A stretch of 64,000 bases of DNA, taken from Erodium maritimum (lineage: Eukaryota; Streptophyta; Magnoliopsida; Geraniales; Geraniaceae). The DNA lies in the NCBI GenBank assembly GCA_963921825.1, contig OY997596.1, positions 32,231,932-32,295,931 on the forward strand, given 5' to 3'. The stretch's first letter is position 1; each line of letters starts with the position of its first letter. The position numbers were made by a program, and so were the translations under genes. Below, piece after piece: positions 10,594 through 21,407 of this stretch. The notes under the pieces were generated by a model. The model was not told the origin of the DNA. It was given only the letters and a program-made list of their open reading frames with translations, and made no database searches.

Positions 10594-12018
10594 ATGGAAG
10601 CCCCAAGCCAAGCTGATTCTGAGGTGAAAAGGAAGGGTAATTCAATGGAACAGTGCAAGTTATTTATCTGTAACCTTCCGCCTGCAACTACTAGATCTAA
10701 ACTGAGGGTTTGGCTTGAGGAATTGATGCCGGTGTCCAGAGTTTTTGTCTGCAAACGGAAGAATGCCGGTAACAGCAGGTATTTTGGTTTTGTAACAGTC
10801 AAGTCCAAGGAAGAAGCTTCATTTTTATCGAAAGCCTGTAATGGTTTTGTGTGGGAGGGCTTTAAGAATTTCATGTCCGTGGCTTGGCCGGAACGGATGA
10901 CCAAAAGATTGGCGCGTCAGGGTGGATCTCAAGCTAACTTGGTTTGGAGACCAAAAGGAGAATTTGTAGCTGCTGACCAGACAAGAATACCGAGTGTGAA
11001 GCATTCCTCCGTGACTCAGAAAGTTATGGGCACCAGGTCTCAATACCCGTCCCCATGGATTGCAGCAAGCATCATGGGTGTTACTAAGAAAGAATTGTCC
11101 TTAAGTGATTTGCGTGAGCTCATTAATTCAGAGGATTCACCCGACTTGCAATTCCGTTATTTGGGCAACAGGATCTTCCTGTTCTTGTCCTCAGACCAAG
11201 ACACCTTGACAGATGTTCTGAACTCAAAGTGGAGATGGTGCTCAGAAGCTTTTCTGTTGTTTGATAGGGCGCAAAGTTGGCTCAATAGCGCATGCGGTTT
11301 CAACTGGTGGAAGGTTACGAGTGTTCCTTTATCGGGCTGGTTCATGTCGACATTCCGCGACATTGGGACTTCGTGTGGTTCATTCCTGTTGGCCCTAAGA
11401 GATGAAACTTCGCCATCACTTGACTGCAACTTCCTCCTGTTACATTCGAATTTGCGAGAGGCGCGTGTTAATCGAATTTTGGAGATAGAGGGCAAGAACT
11501 TTCAGATATGCTTGACGAGAATCGCTTCACCTGAACTCTGGGGGGTCAACATAATTATGGATTATAGAGGAGCGGTTTTGGCTACAACAGAATCTCCACT
11601 TCAGGTGTCGAATGTGAAGGGCAAGGACACTCTGCTTCCCTCGACTCCGGTGAGTAAAGTCCCTGAGTCTTCTACTTCGAGCCCGTTTAGCTCCTTGCGT
11701 GGGCCTCTCTCTTCTCGGGCTAGGGCTTCGGCCAAGGATCTTCTTCAGCCGACCAGACCTACACAAGTTTTCAGATCATATGCAGCTCGTAGAATCCCAA
11801 TTGACAAAGAATATGCTGATCGAGAGAGGAAGTGGAAATTAATCAAGGCCAGTCAGAAACTTCTTTCAGAGCATCCAGAAACGGCAGATCAAATCGAAGC
11901 TCTGGATTTTGAGCTAGGAGATTCTGTTGATCCAGAATTTCAGGAAGATTCTGACGACCTCGGTTTTTGTGACGGGGACGAAGTGGGGGATTCTCTCCCT
12001 ACTTCCTTACCTCATTAA
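10594..12018 (+). CDS. LINE-C ORF1: RRM-containing RNA-binding protein, 474 aa
   Basis: This is the one apparently intact LINE protein in the window. It would bind LINE RNA to form the retrotransposition particle. I start it at the ATG at 10594; the upstream open frame only reaches a non-ATG codon. An RRM occupies roughly residues 20-100: the RNP2-like strand is LFICNL (about 23-28) and RNP1 is RYFGFVTV (about 62-69). A middle region (about residues 165-300) has several conserved-looking Trp residues and resembles the DUF4283-type part of plant LINE ORF1 proteins. The C-terminus is acidic (runs of D/E after about residue 440). The stop TAA is 9 bases before the ORF2 ATG, the usual bicistronic spacing. 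Open length and absence of stops suggest relatively recent activity, although ORF2 of the same copy is damaged. Confidence 0.85.
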   Translation: MEAPSQADSEVKRKGNSMEQCKLFICNLPPATTRSKLRVWLEELMPVSRVFVCKRKNAGNSRYFGFVTVKSKEEASFLSKACNGFVWEGFKNFMSVAWPERMTKRLARQGGSQANLVWRPKGEFVAADQTRIPSVKHSSVTQKVMGTRSQYPSPWIAASIMGVTKKELSLSDLRELINSEDSPDLQFRYLGNRIFLFLSSDQDTLTDVLNSKWRWCSEAFLLFDRAQSWLNSACGFNWWKVTSVPLSGWFMSTFRDIGTSCGSFLLALRDETSPSLDCNFLLLHSNLREARVNRILEIEGKNFQICLTRIASPELWGVNIIMDYRGAVLATTESPLQVSNVKGKDTLLPSTPVSKVPESSTSSPFSSLRGPLSSRARASAKDLLQPTRPTQVFRSYAARRIPIDKEYADRERKWKLIKASQKLLSEHPETADQIEALDFELGDSVDPEFQEDSDDLGFCDGDEVGDSLPTSLPH

Positions 12019-12027
12019 TCAGAATCT

Positions 12028-14068
12028 ATGGTGAAATTCATCTCCTGGAACGTGAGGGGGATGAATGCCATCCAGAAGAGACGGTGCATCAGGGTGGCTC
12101 TATCGAAACAGCACCCCGATATGGTTTTGTTTCAGGAAACCAAAAGAGAAGAGATTTAACCTTTTATTCTGAGAAGCTGTCGTTTTCTGAATGGCTGGGA
12201 CTCCGCCTTTATTCCCTCTGTTGGAGCGGCCGATGGTGTTCTTGTGGTGTGGAGAACGGTAATTTTTTCGGTTATACACTCCTATAATATTGATAATGCT
12301 TTGGTTTGGAAAGGTTTGATTATTGCAGACGCTCTTCCTCTGACTGTGGTGAACGTGTATGCACCAACTGAGAGTGGGGCTCGGTTGGAATTATGGACGA
12401 AATTGTCAGCTGCAGGCCCATCTTTTGATGATTGTTTATTGGTGGGCGGAGATTTTAATGTTGTCTCTGTACGGGAAGAACGGGCGTTTAGTGAATTCTC
12501 TGAGACAGACAGCGAAGCTTTAACAGATCATATGTTTGATTTTGCGGTATGTGACTTAACCTTGATCGGCAGCAGATTCACGTGGTACGGACCAGCTTCC
12601 AAGGCCGCCCGGTTGGACATGTTCTTAATCTCTGCTGATTTACTGTCGTTTCTTCCTGAATTGGTTCAAAAGTCTTTGCACAGGGAACTCTCGGACCATA
12701 AACCGGTTGTCCTAGAGTCACGTTCCTTGAATTGGGGGCCGAAACCCGTGCGCTTCTTAAATGTGTGGACGTCCCATCCGACTTTCTTTGAGTTTGTTGA
12801 AAATCAATGGGACAACTTCTCGGTCCAAGGTGCGCCCATTTATATTTTATGGAAAAAGCTTAATTGTCTCAGGAAAGCCCTGCAAATTTGGAACATTGAA
12901 GTCTTTGGCAGGGTCGATAAAGAAATAACTGATTTGAACATGGAGGTCGACAAACTGGATGCACTAATTGAGGTCCGGCCTCTGACGGGAGAAGAGTGTA
13001 TTAGGAGATCGCTCCTAAAGGTCTCGTTGATTTCGAAACATAAGTTACTTGCCAAGATTTGGGCGCAGAAAGCTAGATTCAAGTGGTTTTCGGAAGGGGA
13101 ACAGTGCTCCAAATTCTACCACCGCCTGGCTAACTTTAACTCCTCACTTAAACGGGTGTCAGTTATACGGGTCGGCAATCACGTTTTCTCTGAATTGGCA
13201 TAGATTAAAGATCAAGCTGTTCTTCACTTCCGTGAGAGGTTTGCTAGATCACGGGAAGCTTTGATTCGGATTCCTGCCTTACAGTTCAAATGTATTTCGG
13301 CTAATCAAGCTGCAGACTTGGAGGCAAGTTTTTCGACATAGGAGATTTTTAATTCTTTATCAGAGTGTGGCAATAACAAAGCACCCGGGCCGGACGGATT
13401 CTCCATGCTAGTCTTTAAATCATGTTGGGAAATTATAAAGGCTGACGTGATGCAATTTGTTGAGGATTTTCATTTTTCCGGGAGGTTTGGAAAAGGCCTC
13501 AGTTTGGCATTTATGGCCCTTATTCCTAAGATTTCAAGCCCAGAAACTTTTGATGATTTCAGACCGATTAGTCTGATTTCGGGGCCTTACAAGATAATAG
13601 CAAAGTTGCTGGCAAACAGGATTAAAAGAGTACTTCCAGATTTAATAAGTGATACTCAAAGTGGTTTTATAGCGGGCCGACAGCTGGTGGATGGTGTTCT
13701 GATTGCCTCAGAAGTTTTACATGGAGTAAAAAAGTCTAAAAAAGAGACGGTGATTTTGAAGCTCGATTTCGAAAAAGCATATGACAAGGTCAGCTGGTCC
13801 TATCTGTTGGATGTTATGCTTATTATGGGTTTCCCGGAGAGGTGGAGAATGTGGATGGCTAGTTGCTTCAGAGCTAATTTGTCAGTTTTAATCAACGGGG
13901 CTCCTAGTGCTGATTTTGTAACGGAGAATGGTATAAGGTAGGGCTACCCCCTGTCACCTTTCCTGTTCTTACTAGCGGCTGAGGGTTTGAACCAGATGGT
14001 TTTGGACGGGATAAGGGGTGGAGATTTTAATGGGGTTGAAGTTGGGCGGAATGGTTTGGTGGTGTCTC
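12028..14068 (+). pseudogene. LINE-C ORF2 N-terminal part: endonuclease and RT fingers/palm, broken
   Basis: ORF2 starts with ATG at 12028 (MVKFISWNVRG, the usual start of the apurinic-type endonuclease). It hits a stop near 12157 and shifts frame before 12300. Endonuclease motifs follow: GGDFNVV (about 12447), SRFTWYG (about 12572), LDMFLIS (about 12615) and ELSDHKPVVL (about 12688). RT motifs follow: NKAPGPDGF (about 13375), FDDFRPISLISGPYK (about 13550) and FEKAYDKVSW (about 13768). In-frame stops occur at 13201, near 13340 and at 13939. The last replaces the Gln of the conserved GLRQGDPLSP block. The frame is cut at 14068 by the solo LTR, immediately before the SHLQFADDT block. Confidence 0.88.
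14064..14068. repeat. Target-site duplication GTCTC of the solo LTR (partner 17311-17315)
   Basis: GTCTC occurs directly before the LTR terminus TGTCACACCCC at 14069 and again directly after the other terminus, GGGTTTTACA, at 17310. A perfect 5-bp duplication is the hallmark of Ty3/Gypsy integration. Removing LTR plus one copy restores the LINE-C reading ...VVSLSHLQFADD. Confidence 0.95.
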
Positions 14069-17000
14069 TGTCACACCCCAATTTCAGCGAACCAAACTAG
14101 GGACGCGAACGTTTAAAAAGTTACAACACTTGAAACCTGTTTTCATTAAATCACTTTAAAAAGCCAATTTAGTTCCACAAAATAATATTATTTACATCTC
14201 AAAAATATTAGTCCCACACTTGGACAAAACGAGGTACACGTCTCTAGACTCAAAACACCCAACAACCCGCTTCAAGCTCTTCAAGCTTCAGAAGCTCACC
14301 TAGTCCAGACTGCGAACGGTACCTGTAGGAAAAGCAGCTAGGGGTGAGCGTTCGCTCACCACCACAGATAACAGACTGACTACAGCATACTTAGCAGAAT
14401 AAGCCGGTGACACCAACAACGACTCAAAGACACACACACACGACCAAAGTACTTTCCTCAACCGACTCAACACTCGGACACGTTATGTAGACCCCACACT
14501 ACGATTGACGACCTCCTCCAAGACACGACTGACAACCACACAATACCAAACAAGATCATAAAGGATCGCAAACCAGCTGCTCAGTAACCAATCTCTGTAT
14601 CTCGCCCTTTCCGATCCCAGTCGGTACAGGCGGTCGACCTGTCGCGCAACTTCTCCCGATCCCAGTCGGGAGGCTAACCCACAACCTCTCCGCTTCACCC
14701 GATCCCAGTCGGGTGGTTAGCCACACCCGCGCGTCCTTCCCCCGATCCCAGTCGGGGAGCTAGCCCACAACCCCTCCGCTTCTCCCGATCCCAGTCGGGA
14801 GGCTAGCTACACCACACAACCTCCACCAGTATCAGGTAACCAAACACAATCACAAACAAGTTCAAACAGAGAGTAACGACACCGGTGACAACTCCACATG
14901 CACTCAAGGCCAACAAGACACCAACAACCAAACACAGGTTCAACAACCTTACGGGCCCTCATGGCCACCCAAGACACCAGCGGTAAAGTACGGGTTCACA
15001 ACCCCCCGGGCACTCACGGCCACCTAAAACACCGAAACGACAACACGGGCTCTCATGGCCACGCAAGACTCAGCAATAAATAACACGGGGTCTCAAGGCC
15101 ACCCAACTCAACAAATAATAACACGGGCTATCAAGGCCACACAACTCAACAAATAATAACACGGGCTCTCAAGGCCACACAACTCAACAAATAATAACAC
15201 GGGCTCTCAAGGCCACCCAAACTCAACAACAAATAACGCACAACAACCTCCGGCATAAACGATGCCTCCAACAGTCTTAAGATCATTAGTTTCACAACAA
15301 CCTCCGGGCATGGTCATATGCCTCCAGTAATTCAATTATCACTAAGTTCTCTACTCCTACGACACTATTAAGTGTCACATGCCTTTCCAACAATTATTAA
15401 GTTCCCGTAACATGTTTTTCTAATATTCGATAACCTAGATAACCCACGACACCCCGGTGCCACATGCAATTCTACAGTTAACTTTCCCTAGTCAGGGCCG
15501 AGATCCGGCTACTTTTCCCTACCTCATAAACAACTCCAAAAGCGCTCCACTAAAACCTGAGATGATCCCAGTCACTCACCGAGCTTCCCTTTGCCTCGGT
15601 CCACAGCACGATCTAAAAGAACACAAATTCAAATCACTTTTAAACTAGTAGGAATAAACCGAAAATTAATAAACTTAACGCCCAAACGTAACCCCGACAA
15701 TGTAGACCACTCCCAAACTTCCCAATTACTCGACATTGTCGATAGAGGACCCGCAAAGGCCCGATTCGCCCGACATGGCGAATCTGCCCGGGTTTTGTAA
15801 ATTGCTTTCCGGGGCTCCCCTTCGGTCGAAGCCGGACTCTAAATTTAACACGAAGCCCCAAATTAATAACGGTTCCACCGTTAAGTTAAAGGTTACGATT
15901 TGTCCAGTTTAAATCCGACAGTTGTCTCTTACACTCGAGCGGGATAAAAGTGGGATTACGACGGATCGGGTTCGAGCACCCGCGCGTCGAACTCAGATTT
16001 GATCCAAAACCCAGTTAAAACCAAATTTTAACTCCAAACCGTCTTTGGAACTCCTTTGCTTTATCTAATTCCGACTTTGATTTTAAAACAGAACGATTCT
16101 TTTCTGTTCTTTTCCAAACTCAAAATTTTGGTCCAAACTTTTCTAAATCCGATCTGATTTCGTTTTCCCTTTTCGATTTAACTTAACTCAAGTTTCATTT
16201 TAACGACCGACTTTCGTTTTTAAAACCCATTTAATTTAACCCAATCTAGTTTTTATCATTTTTTTCTTAAGAACTCAAAACTGAATTCATTTTCCCCGTT
16301 TTCCCTTAGACCATCGTTGTTTGTTTCAATTAAAATTCCTCTTTAATTAAACTCTAATTTTTTTTCCCGTTTTTAAACAATTTCTTTTCTCAATTAACGG
16401 ATCTGAGTCGTTTTTAATCACTTTCCCTTTTAACCGATATTTCTTTTCATTAGATTTAATTCAACAAAACTGTGCCCAAGTTGTCTAGATCCAAGTAGAA
16501 GCACAGATCAAAACCGATCAGATTTAAGGTAAATACGGGACAAAAATAAACGGGAAGACGTTAAGGAAAATGAAACCGGCCACCGGCGAAGCCATCGCCG
16601 ACGACCAAACTCCGTGGGTGAGATGTCTCACCGTAGGAAAATAGAGGACGGTGGAAGGACGGCGGAGAATCGCCTCAGATCTGGACGGGTCAACAGCTCT
16701 GGCGAGCGCCGGTGAGTTCACGGCGACGGCGGGGGTGCGTCTGAACGGAGAAGAAGGACGGGCGAGAATCGGACTCGCTTTTGGGGCTTCTTCCAACCGG
16801 AAAAGTGAGACCGGCCTAGACGGAGAGAGGCATGGCTCAGTACCGTGGCCGGCGAGCTCGTGACGAAACCGTGAGACCGTGAGGAAGGGAGGAAGCTAAC
16901 GGCGGCGGCGGACTATTTTTGGACGGGGGAGGAGAAGAGACTTGGTCGGAGAGGGTGAGGAGGATGGGAACGAGGGTGGTGAGGGAGGTGGCGGCCGGAA

Positions 17001-17310
17001 ACGATGGTGGACGAAAATGGTTCAGGAGAGAGAGAAACGGGATCTGGATCGAGAGAGAGGAGGCGTGGCTGCGTGCAAAAGTGACGCTGAAACCCTAGGG
17101 TTTCAGCTTAAAAGGGGCGTTAGTTGGGTCGAGCCCTTTGGGCCTCAGGCGAAAGAAGAACGGGCTCAAGGCCAGCTGGGCTGGGTTGGGCCTGCGTGCC
17201 TGGCCTGGTCCAGACCTGCTTCTTTTTTTTTTACCACAATTTTCAAAAACCTACCCTAAGGTTTTCGGATTGCAATTTAATACCCTTTTGAAAGCGAAGC
17301 GGGTTTTACA
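14069..17310 (-). mobile_element. Solo Gypsy LTR, 3242 bp, minus strand
   Basis: Termini are TGT...ACA (read on the minus strand TGTAAAACCC...GGGTGTGACA) with perfect GTCTC duplications. The U3/R-side blocks match the Gypsy-1 and Gypsy-2 LTRs: the palindrome GGTGAGCGTTCGCTCACC at 14343-14360, the CGATCCCAGTCGG repeats (about 14600-14810), the tandem GGGCTCTCAAGGCCAC units (about 15040-15230), and the TGCCTCCAG / CATGGTCATATG block near 15300. The 3' terminus (U5) agrees with the relatives, while the 5' terminus differs, so this is a sister subfamily. Lack of any internal domain implies recombination between two former LTRs. Several open frames within it are not genes. Confidence 0.93.
15040..15240 (-). 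repeat. Tandem repeat inside the solo LTR
   Basis: About five units of roughly 38-40 bp share an ACACGGGCTCTCAAGGCCAC core followed by ACTCAACAAATAATA. The same minisatellite in the opposite orientation is present in the Gypsy-1 and Gypsy-2 LTRs, with different copy numbers. Confidence 0.85.
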
Positions 17311-18945
17311 GTCTCACTTGCAGTTTGCCGATGACACCATCCTATTCATTAAGGGTGAAGAGGCGGGGTTGAGGAATGTGAAATACCTGTTAGATCTTTT
17401 TCAGTTAGTTTCAGGACTTAAGATTAATTACGCCAAGTCCAAAGCCGTTTTGTTGAATGGGGCTACATTGTATGAAGAGCTGATATCTTCTATTATGGGT
17501 TGTGAGGTGTGTGACCTGCCTTTGCCTTATTTGGGTTTCAGTTGGGACTTTTCCCTAAGAGGCTCAGTTTCTAGGAGCCAGTTTTTGTTCGGGTGAGGAA
17601 ATATTTGAATGGTTGGAAAGCAAAGACGCTGAACATTGCTGGCCGTGTGGTTTTGTTGAAATCCACTTTGGCAGCGCTTCCAGTTTTCTACATGAGTCTG
17701 TTTAAGGCTCCTAGTGCGGTGATTCAGAAGCTGGAAAGGCTTCAGCGTCGTTTTTTGTGGTCTCATAGTGTGGCTCGCCGGGTCTTACATAAGGGGAAAT
17801 GGGATATGGTTTGCAGGCCACGGGCGGAGGGTGGTCTGGGTCTTCACAGACTTGAAGAAGTCAATTTGAGCTCACTGGCCAAGTGGTTTTGGAGATTTGC
17901 TGAGGATGAGTCATCCCTTTGGAAACAGATGATTTGTGTTAAATATAAATGGGATCCAAGAGAGTGGGATCTCCTCAGTCTTGATCGGCCGACTGACTCT
18001 TCTCTTTTTTGGCATATTGTGAGTTTGGCCAGTGACCCGAGATTTCAGACTATCTTTGGAGGTCAAGGGATTCACTGGAAAGTGGGTAATGGTGCAAGGG
18101 TGAGATTTTGGGATGATGTTTGGTTGGGTGATGAAGCTTTTCGATTCAAATTTCACCAGTTGTTTGTAGCTGCATGTGATCAAGAGGCCTTGGTAATGGA
18201 TTACTGGAGAGATGGACAGTGGGTTCTGGTTTACAGAAGAGATCTTTTCGTTCGGGAACTGGGTGAAGAAAGGCAGTTACAGGAACTTTTGTTGTCTGTT
18301 TGCTTATCTGATTCTCAGGACAGAATGGTTTGGGTTAAAGGACCCCGATTTTCGGCAGGGGCGGTTTACAGGTTGATCACACCCACTTTTGATGAGGTCA
18401 GCTGGGCCTCGTTTTTATGGGTTAAATGACTTCCCCCGAAGTTCTGCATGCTTATGTGGTTAGCTCTCCACTCGGCAATCCCCACCATGACTTTTCTCGA
18501 GGCTAGAGGTTGCAGAATTTCACTGAATGCCATGAGGTGTTATTTCTGTAAGTCTTTATTTGAAGACCTGGATCACCTTTTTCTCCACTGTTTTTTTGCA
18601 TGGCGCGTATGGTGTTTGCTTCATAGTTGGTGGTCTATACCTTGGGCGTTGCCGAACACCTTCTTAGGAGCCTTCGAAGGGTGGTTTTTGGTTGCAGGAG
18701 GAAGTGGGAGTTCGGGTTGGATAAAATTATGTTATTTGGTGTGCTGGCATATCTGGTTGCAGCGTAATGCTTTAGTGTATCATAACACCAGTTGTTCAGA
18801 GTTGGATAGTACAGAAACATGCTTTCAGTTTGCTGAGAATGGCTGGTGACCTTATCCCTGAGGCTTCCTTTGAACTTTGGGTTGGGGATCCAGTTTCGTG
18901 CCTTAGACGCAGAAGACGCGAGAGAAGAGCTGTGGGGATTTTGTA
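17311..18945 (+). pseudogene. LINE-C ORF2 C-terminal part: RT catalytic block, thumb and zf-RVT, broken
   Basis: This is the direct continuation of the upstream ORF2 half. It starts with the duplicated GTCTC and reads SHLQFADDTILF, so the catalytic FADD (about 17326-17337) lies only about 15 bases from the LTR border. The thumb region has GLKINYAKSKAV (about 17416). A frame change occurs near 17590, followed by a 278-codon open frame to 18429. A TGA at 18427 interrupts the zf-RVT segment. Metal-ligand Cys/His residues (CYFC...DHLFLHC) stand near 18538-18590. Coding resemblance persists in a shifted frame to an Arg-rich tail and a TAA near 18945. Confidence 0.88.
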
Positions 18946-19055
18946 ATTTTATTTCCTTTGATTTCCTGTTGTATTTTGCTTTTGCTTACAAGCATTCACC
19001 TTGAGTCCTGTTTAATAAAAAATTGCTTATCAAAAAAAAACCTCCCCCATAAACC

Positions 19056-19350
19056 CCCTAAAACACAGGAAGCCAAAGAGCAACAGGGATTCAAAACACC
19101 CATATATTACAAGAGGAGTGGTGTGGCACTCCTCCTCATCCTCCTACACAACTGAGGAGAGGTCTGCCACAAGAGGAATGAGAAAGAACAATTCCTTTTG
19201 AATAAGGACCGCTCAAGAGCAAAGGAGGCATGTTGTATTTTCAAAATAATGTCTCTCTACCTGACACTAACACATCATTGAAGACCAAAGTATTTCTGAC
19301 AAGCCAGATCTCTAAAAACGGATGAAAAATCCACCTTCCTAGCGAGGTAA
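19056..19350 (-). mobile_element. Older minus-strand LINE, ORF2 3' end (right half, target of LINE-C)
   Basis: The sequence is like the reverse complement of the ORF2 C-terminal segment of LINE-G (62560-62750). Both contain a block reading (minus strand) like WKIWLARN-type residues degenerated to DLACQKYFG, and a downstream AACTGAGGAGA / TGCCA(C/G)A block. It was interrupted by LINE-C at 10151-19055. No open frame survives. Confidence 0.5.
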
Positions 19351-19544
19351 GTATTACACAATCATTCCATTCCTTTTTTTGGAGATCTGGCTTGCCAGAA
19401 ATACTTTGGTCTTGAGCGGTCCTTATTCAAAAGGAATTGTTTATATATAAAAAAGTATACCTTTTTTATAAGTATGAACTAAACATTATTGTATGCTTAG
19501 TTCATACTTATAAGCATACAAGTGTATTACACAATCATTCCATT
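19190..19544. repeat. Inverted templated insertion flanked by a 22-bp direct repeat
   Basis: A 22-bp sequence beginning GTATTACACAATCATTCC occurs at 19351-19372 and again at 19523-19544. The 150 bases between (19373-19522) start with an inverted copy of nearby sequence. GAGATCTGGCTTGCCAGAAA and onward (about 19381-19410) mirrors 19281-19310, and CTTGAGCGGTCCTTATTC and onward (about 19411-19437) mirrors 19190-19218. The 62 bases lying between those two blocks in the source are skipped, with AAG at both edges. A second small hairpin (ATAAGTATGAACTAA with its complement, about 19470-19512) fills the rest. Confidence 0.8.
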
Positions 19545-20305
19545 CATTTTCTTTAAATATTTTATTTTTTTCTTTATTTTGTTTTATTTTTAATTCTTTT
19601 TCTTTAAATCTTTTTTTCTCATTAATTAATTTAAATTTATTTTTTAAATATCAAATTTCATTAAAAAAATCTGTTATTATTTAAAAAAAATCCCTTTTAT
19701 TATTTAAAAATCAGATTTTTATTTTCAAAAATATTTATTTAATTATCCTTTTTTGCTCATAATTTTTGTCATAAGTTTCAACACTCATCTACAAATTCAA
19801 CCATCTATATACACGTAGGGTCATTTCCAATTGAACACGATTTCGCAAATCAACATACACAGATGAACAAATCTTTACAAGCAACATTAAAAAACAGTCT
19901 CAGATTCGAGATGAACAAGGAGATAACAAAGAGAAAATGAACCAAACTCGATCTCTATTGAGCTCTCGGAGCAGGAGATGAGAGGTCCGGTGAAGACGAC
20001 CCGGAGCAGTGTGGAGGCGTAGCTTCTCGCCGTGTTCTCTGGACTAAAGCAATGTGGAGGCATTTTACAGACCGGCCAGATCTACGCGCAAAGGAACTCG
20101 AAGAAGAGGAGGAACTCAGATCTGCGCGCAGAGAAACAACGGTGCACGTGCCTCGCCGAAGAAAACAGACACTTATGGTTTAGCTAGAGAAATCGAAGAA
20201 TAGGAGGGGGGTATTCTCGTCGGCGCCATCGTTGCCGCTTGCCTAAGAAGAAGATGAAGCCGAGAAGAAACTGAAGATGAATGTGTAGAAACAAAACTTT
20301 GTGTA
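19545..20305. other. AT-rich spacer then moderately GC-rich sequence, no gene found
   Basis: 19545-19780 is very AT-rich with many T runs. 19790-20305 is mixed, with CCGG/GAAGA-rich words similar to plant 5' UTR sequence. No start-to-stop frame with a recognisable domain is present on either strand. It forms the left flank of the MULE and may belong to a larger, older element. Confidence 0.4.
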
Positions 20306-20314
20306 AATGATGAA
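20306..20314. repeat. 9-bp target duplication AATGATGAA of the MULE (partner 21767-21775)
   Basis: AATGATGAA directly precedes the left inverted-repeat start GGGTAAACTAC (20315) and directly follows the right end GTAGTTTACCC (21766). A perfect 9-bp duplication is typical of Mutator-like transposition. Confidence 0.93.
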
Positions 20315-20670
20315 GGGTAAACTACAAATACATACCCCAAACTTGTCACGATTAACTAATACCTATCCCCATGTTTTTTTTAACCAATACATACTCAAAT
20401 GTTCCGAAAATTAACGCAAAACCCCTGCCGTCTGATTTTCCATCCATCTTCTGTTAGTTTTTTCAAAAATACCCACAATACCCTTAACACTAAATTCAAC
20501 TCTACCTTTCAAATATTTACGAAAATACCATCATTTATTTACAAAAATACCATTGTTTACAAAAATCATTTCTTATAAATCTTTTATTAATTCTGTTTTA
20601 TATATTTGATTAATTTTTTTTTAAATTCCTAATTATCTTTTTGATGAATTTGAAATCTTTTATTTTTATC
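20315..20670 (+). repeat. MULE left terminal inverted repeat
   Basis: The inverse complement of 21408-21766, with small indels and substitutions. Matching blocks include CGGCAGGGG / CCCCTGCCG, the TTTCAAATATTTACGAAAAT block and the AAAAGATTTCAAA block. It is AT-rich except for the outermost 170 bp. Confidence 0.88.
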
Positions 20671-21407
20671 ATCTCATATATCTGTTCATTTGTTTGTATA
20701 GTTTTTATATCAATTTACATTATATGATTGGGGAAGATGAAGACATAATCAATTAACCACAGCAACACTGTAATACAAAACACCCAAGAGCTGCATGAAT
20801 TCATGGACAGAGACAACAAAACCCAACCAAAAAATTGGTAATACAAGCCTGCAAATCCCAAACACTGCAATCGAAACCCTTAATTTTCCTACAAGCCCCA
20901 AAATTACAACTCTTTCAAACCCCAAAATCAGTTATACGGATTTGTTCAAGCAAAACAAAAACCAAAATTCCACACCCCAAGCCCGTGCGTGGCACCACCA
21001 AAAGTTCAACCCTTCGTGCTCGCCGGAGAACACATGGAGGAGAGGCGACAGATCGACAGAGTTGGTCGAAATCCGAGGTGGACGTGTAGCTGTGTGAGAG
21101 GAGCAGAGAGACGCTGCGACGGAGACAACCACCAAATCTGGGAGAAGAGACGGTCGCCGGAGACAACCGCCAGATCTGGCTCGTTTCTCAGGCCAACGCC
21201 GGCTTGCCTCACCGTCGATGTCTTGCCGTGGTTTTTGGGAAGAGATTTACAGTGATGGTTAGGAAAGAGGGATAAAAGTGAATACGAGAGAAGATGAAAG
21301 GTTTTAGAGATATGTTAGAGATAGGTTGAAGATAAAGTTTTGATTATAGGTTAAAGATAAGGTTAGAGGTATTCACTGTTAGTTGATTATATTAAAAAAA
21401 GAAGTAT

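Larger units (their letters stand above)
10166..19040 (+). mobile_element. LINE-C: near-complete L1-type LINE, split by a solo Gypsy LTR
   Basis: Order: 5' UTR (10166-10593), ORF1 with an RRM (10594-12018), a 9-bp gap, then ORF2 endonuclease and RT (12028-14068). A 3242-bp solo LTR follows, then the remainder of ORF2 (17311-18945), a short 3' UTR, and an A tail after TTGCTTATCAAAAAAAAA (19023-19040). Without the LTR and one 5-bp duplication the element is about 5.6 kb. That is in the normal range for plant L1 elements with both ORFs. A 15-bp target duplication brackets it. Plant L1 elements with an RRM in ORF1 are known as the BNR-type subclade first described in beet. Confidence 0.88.
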
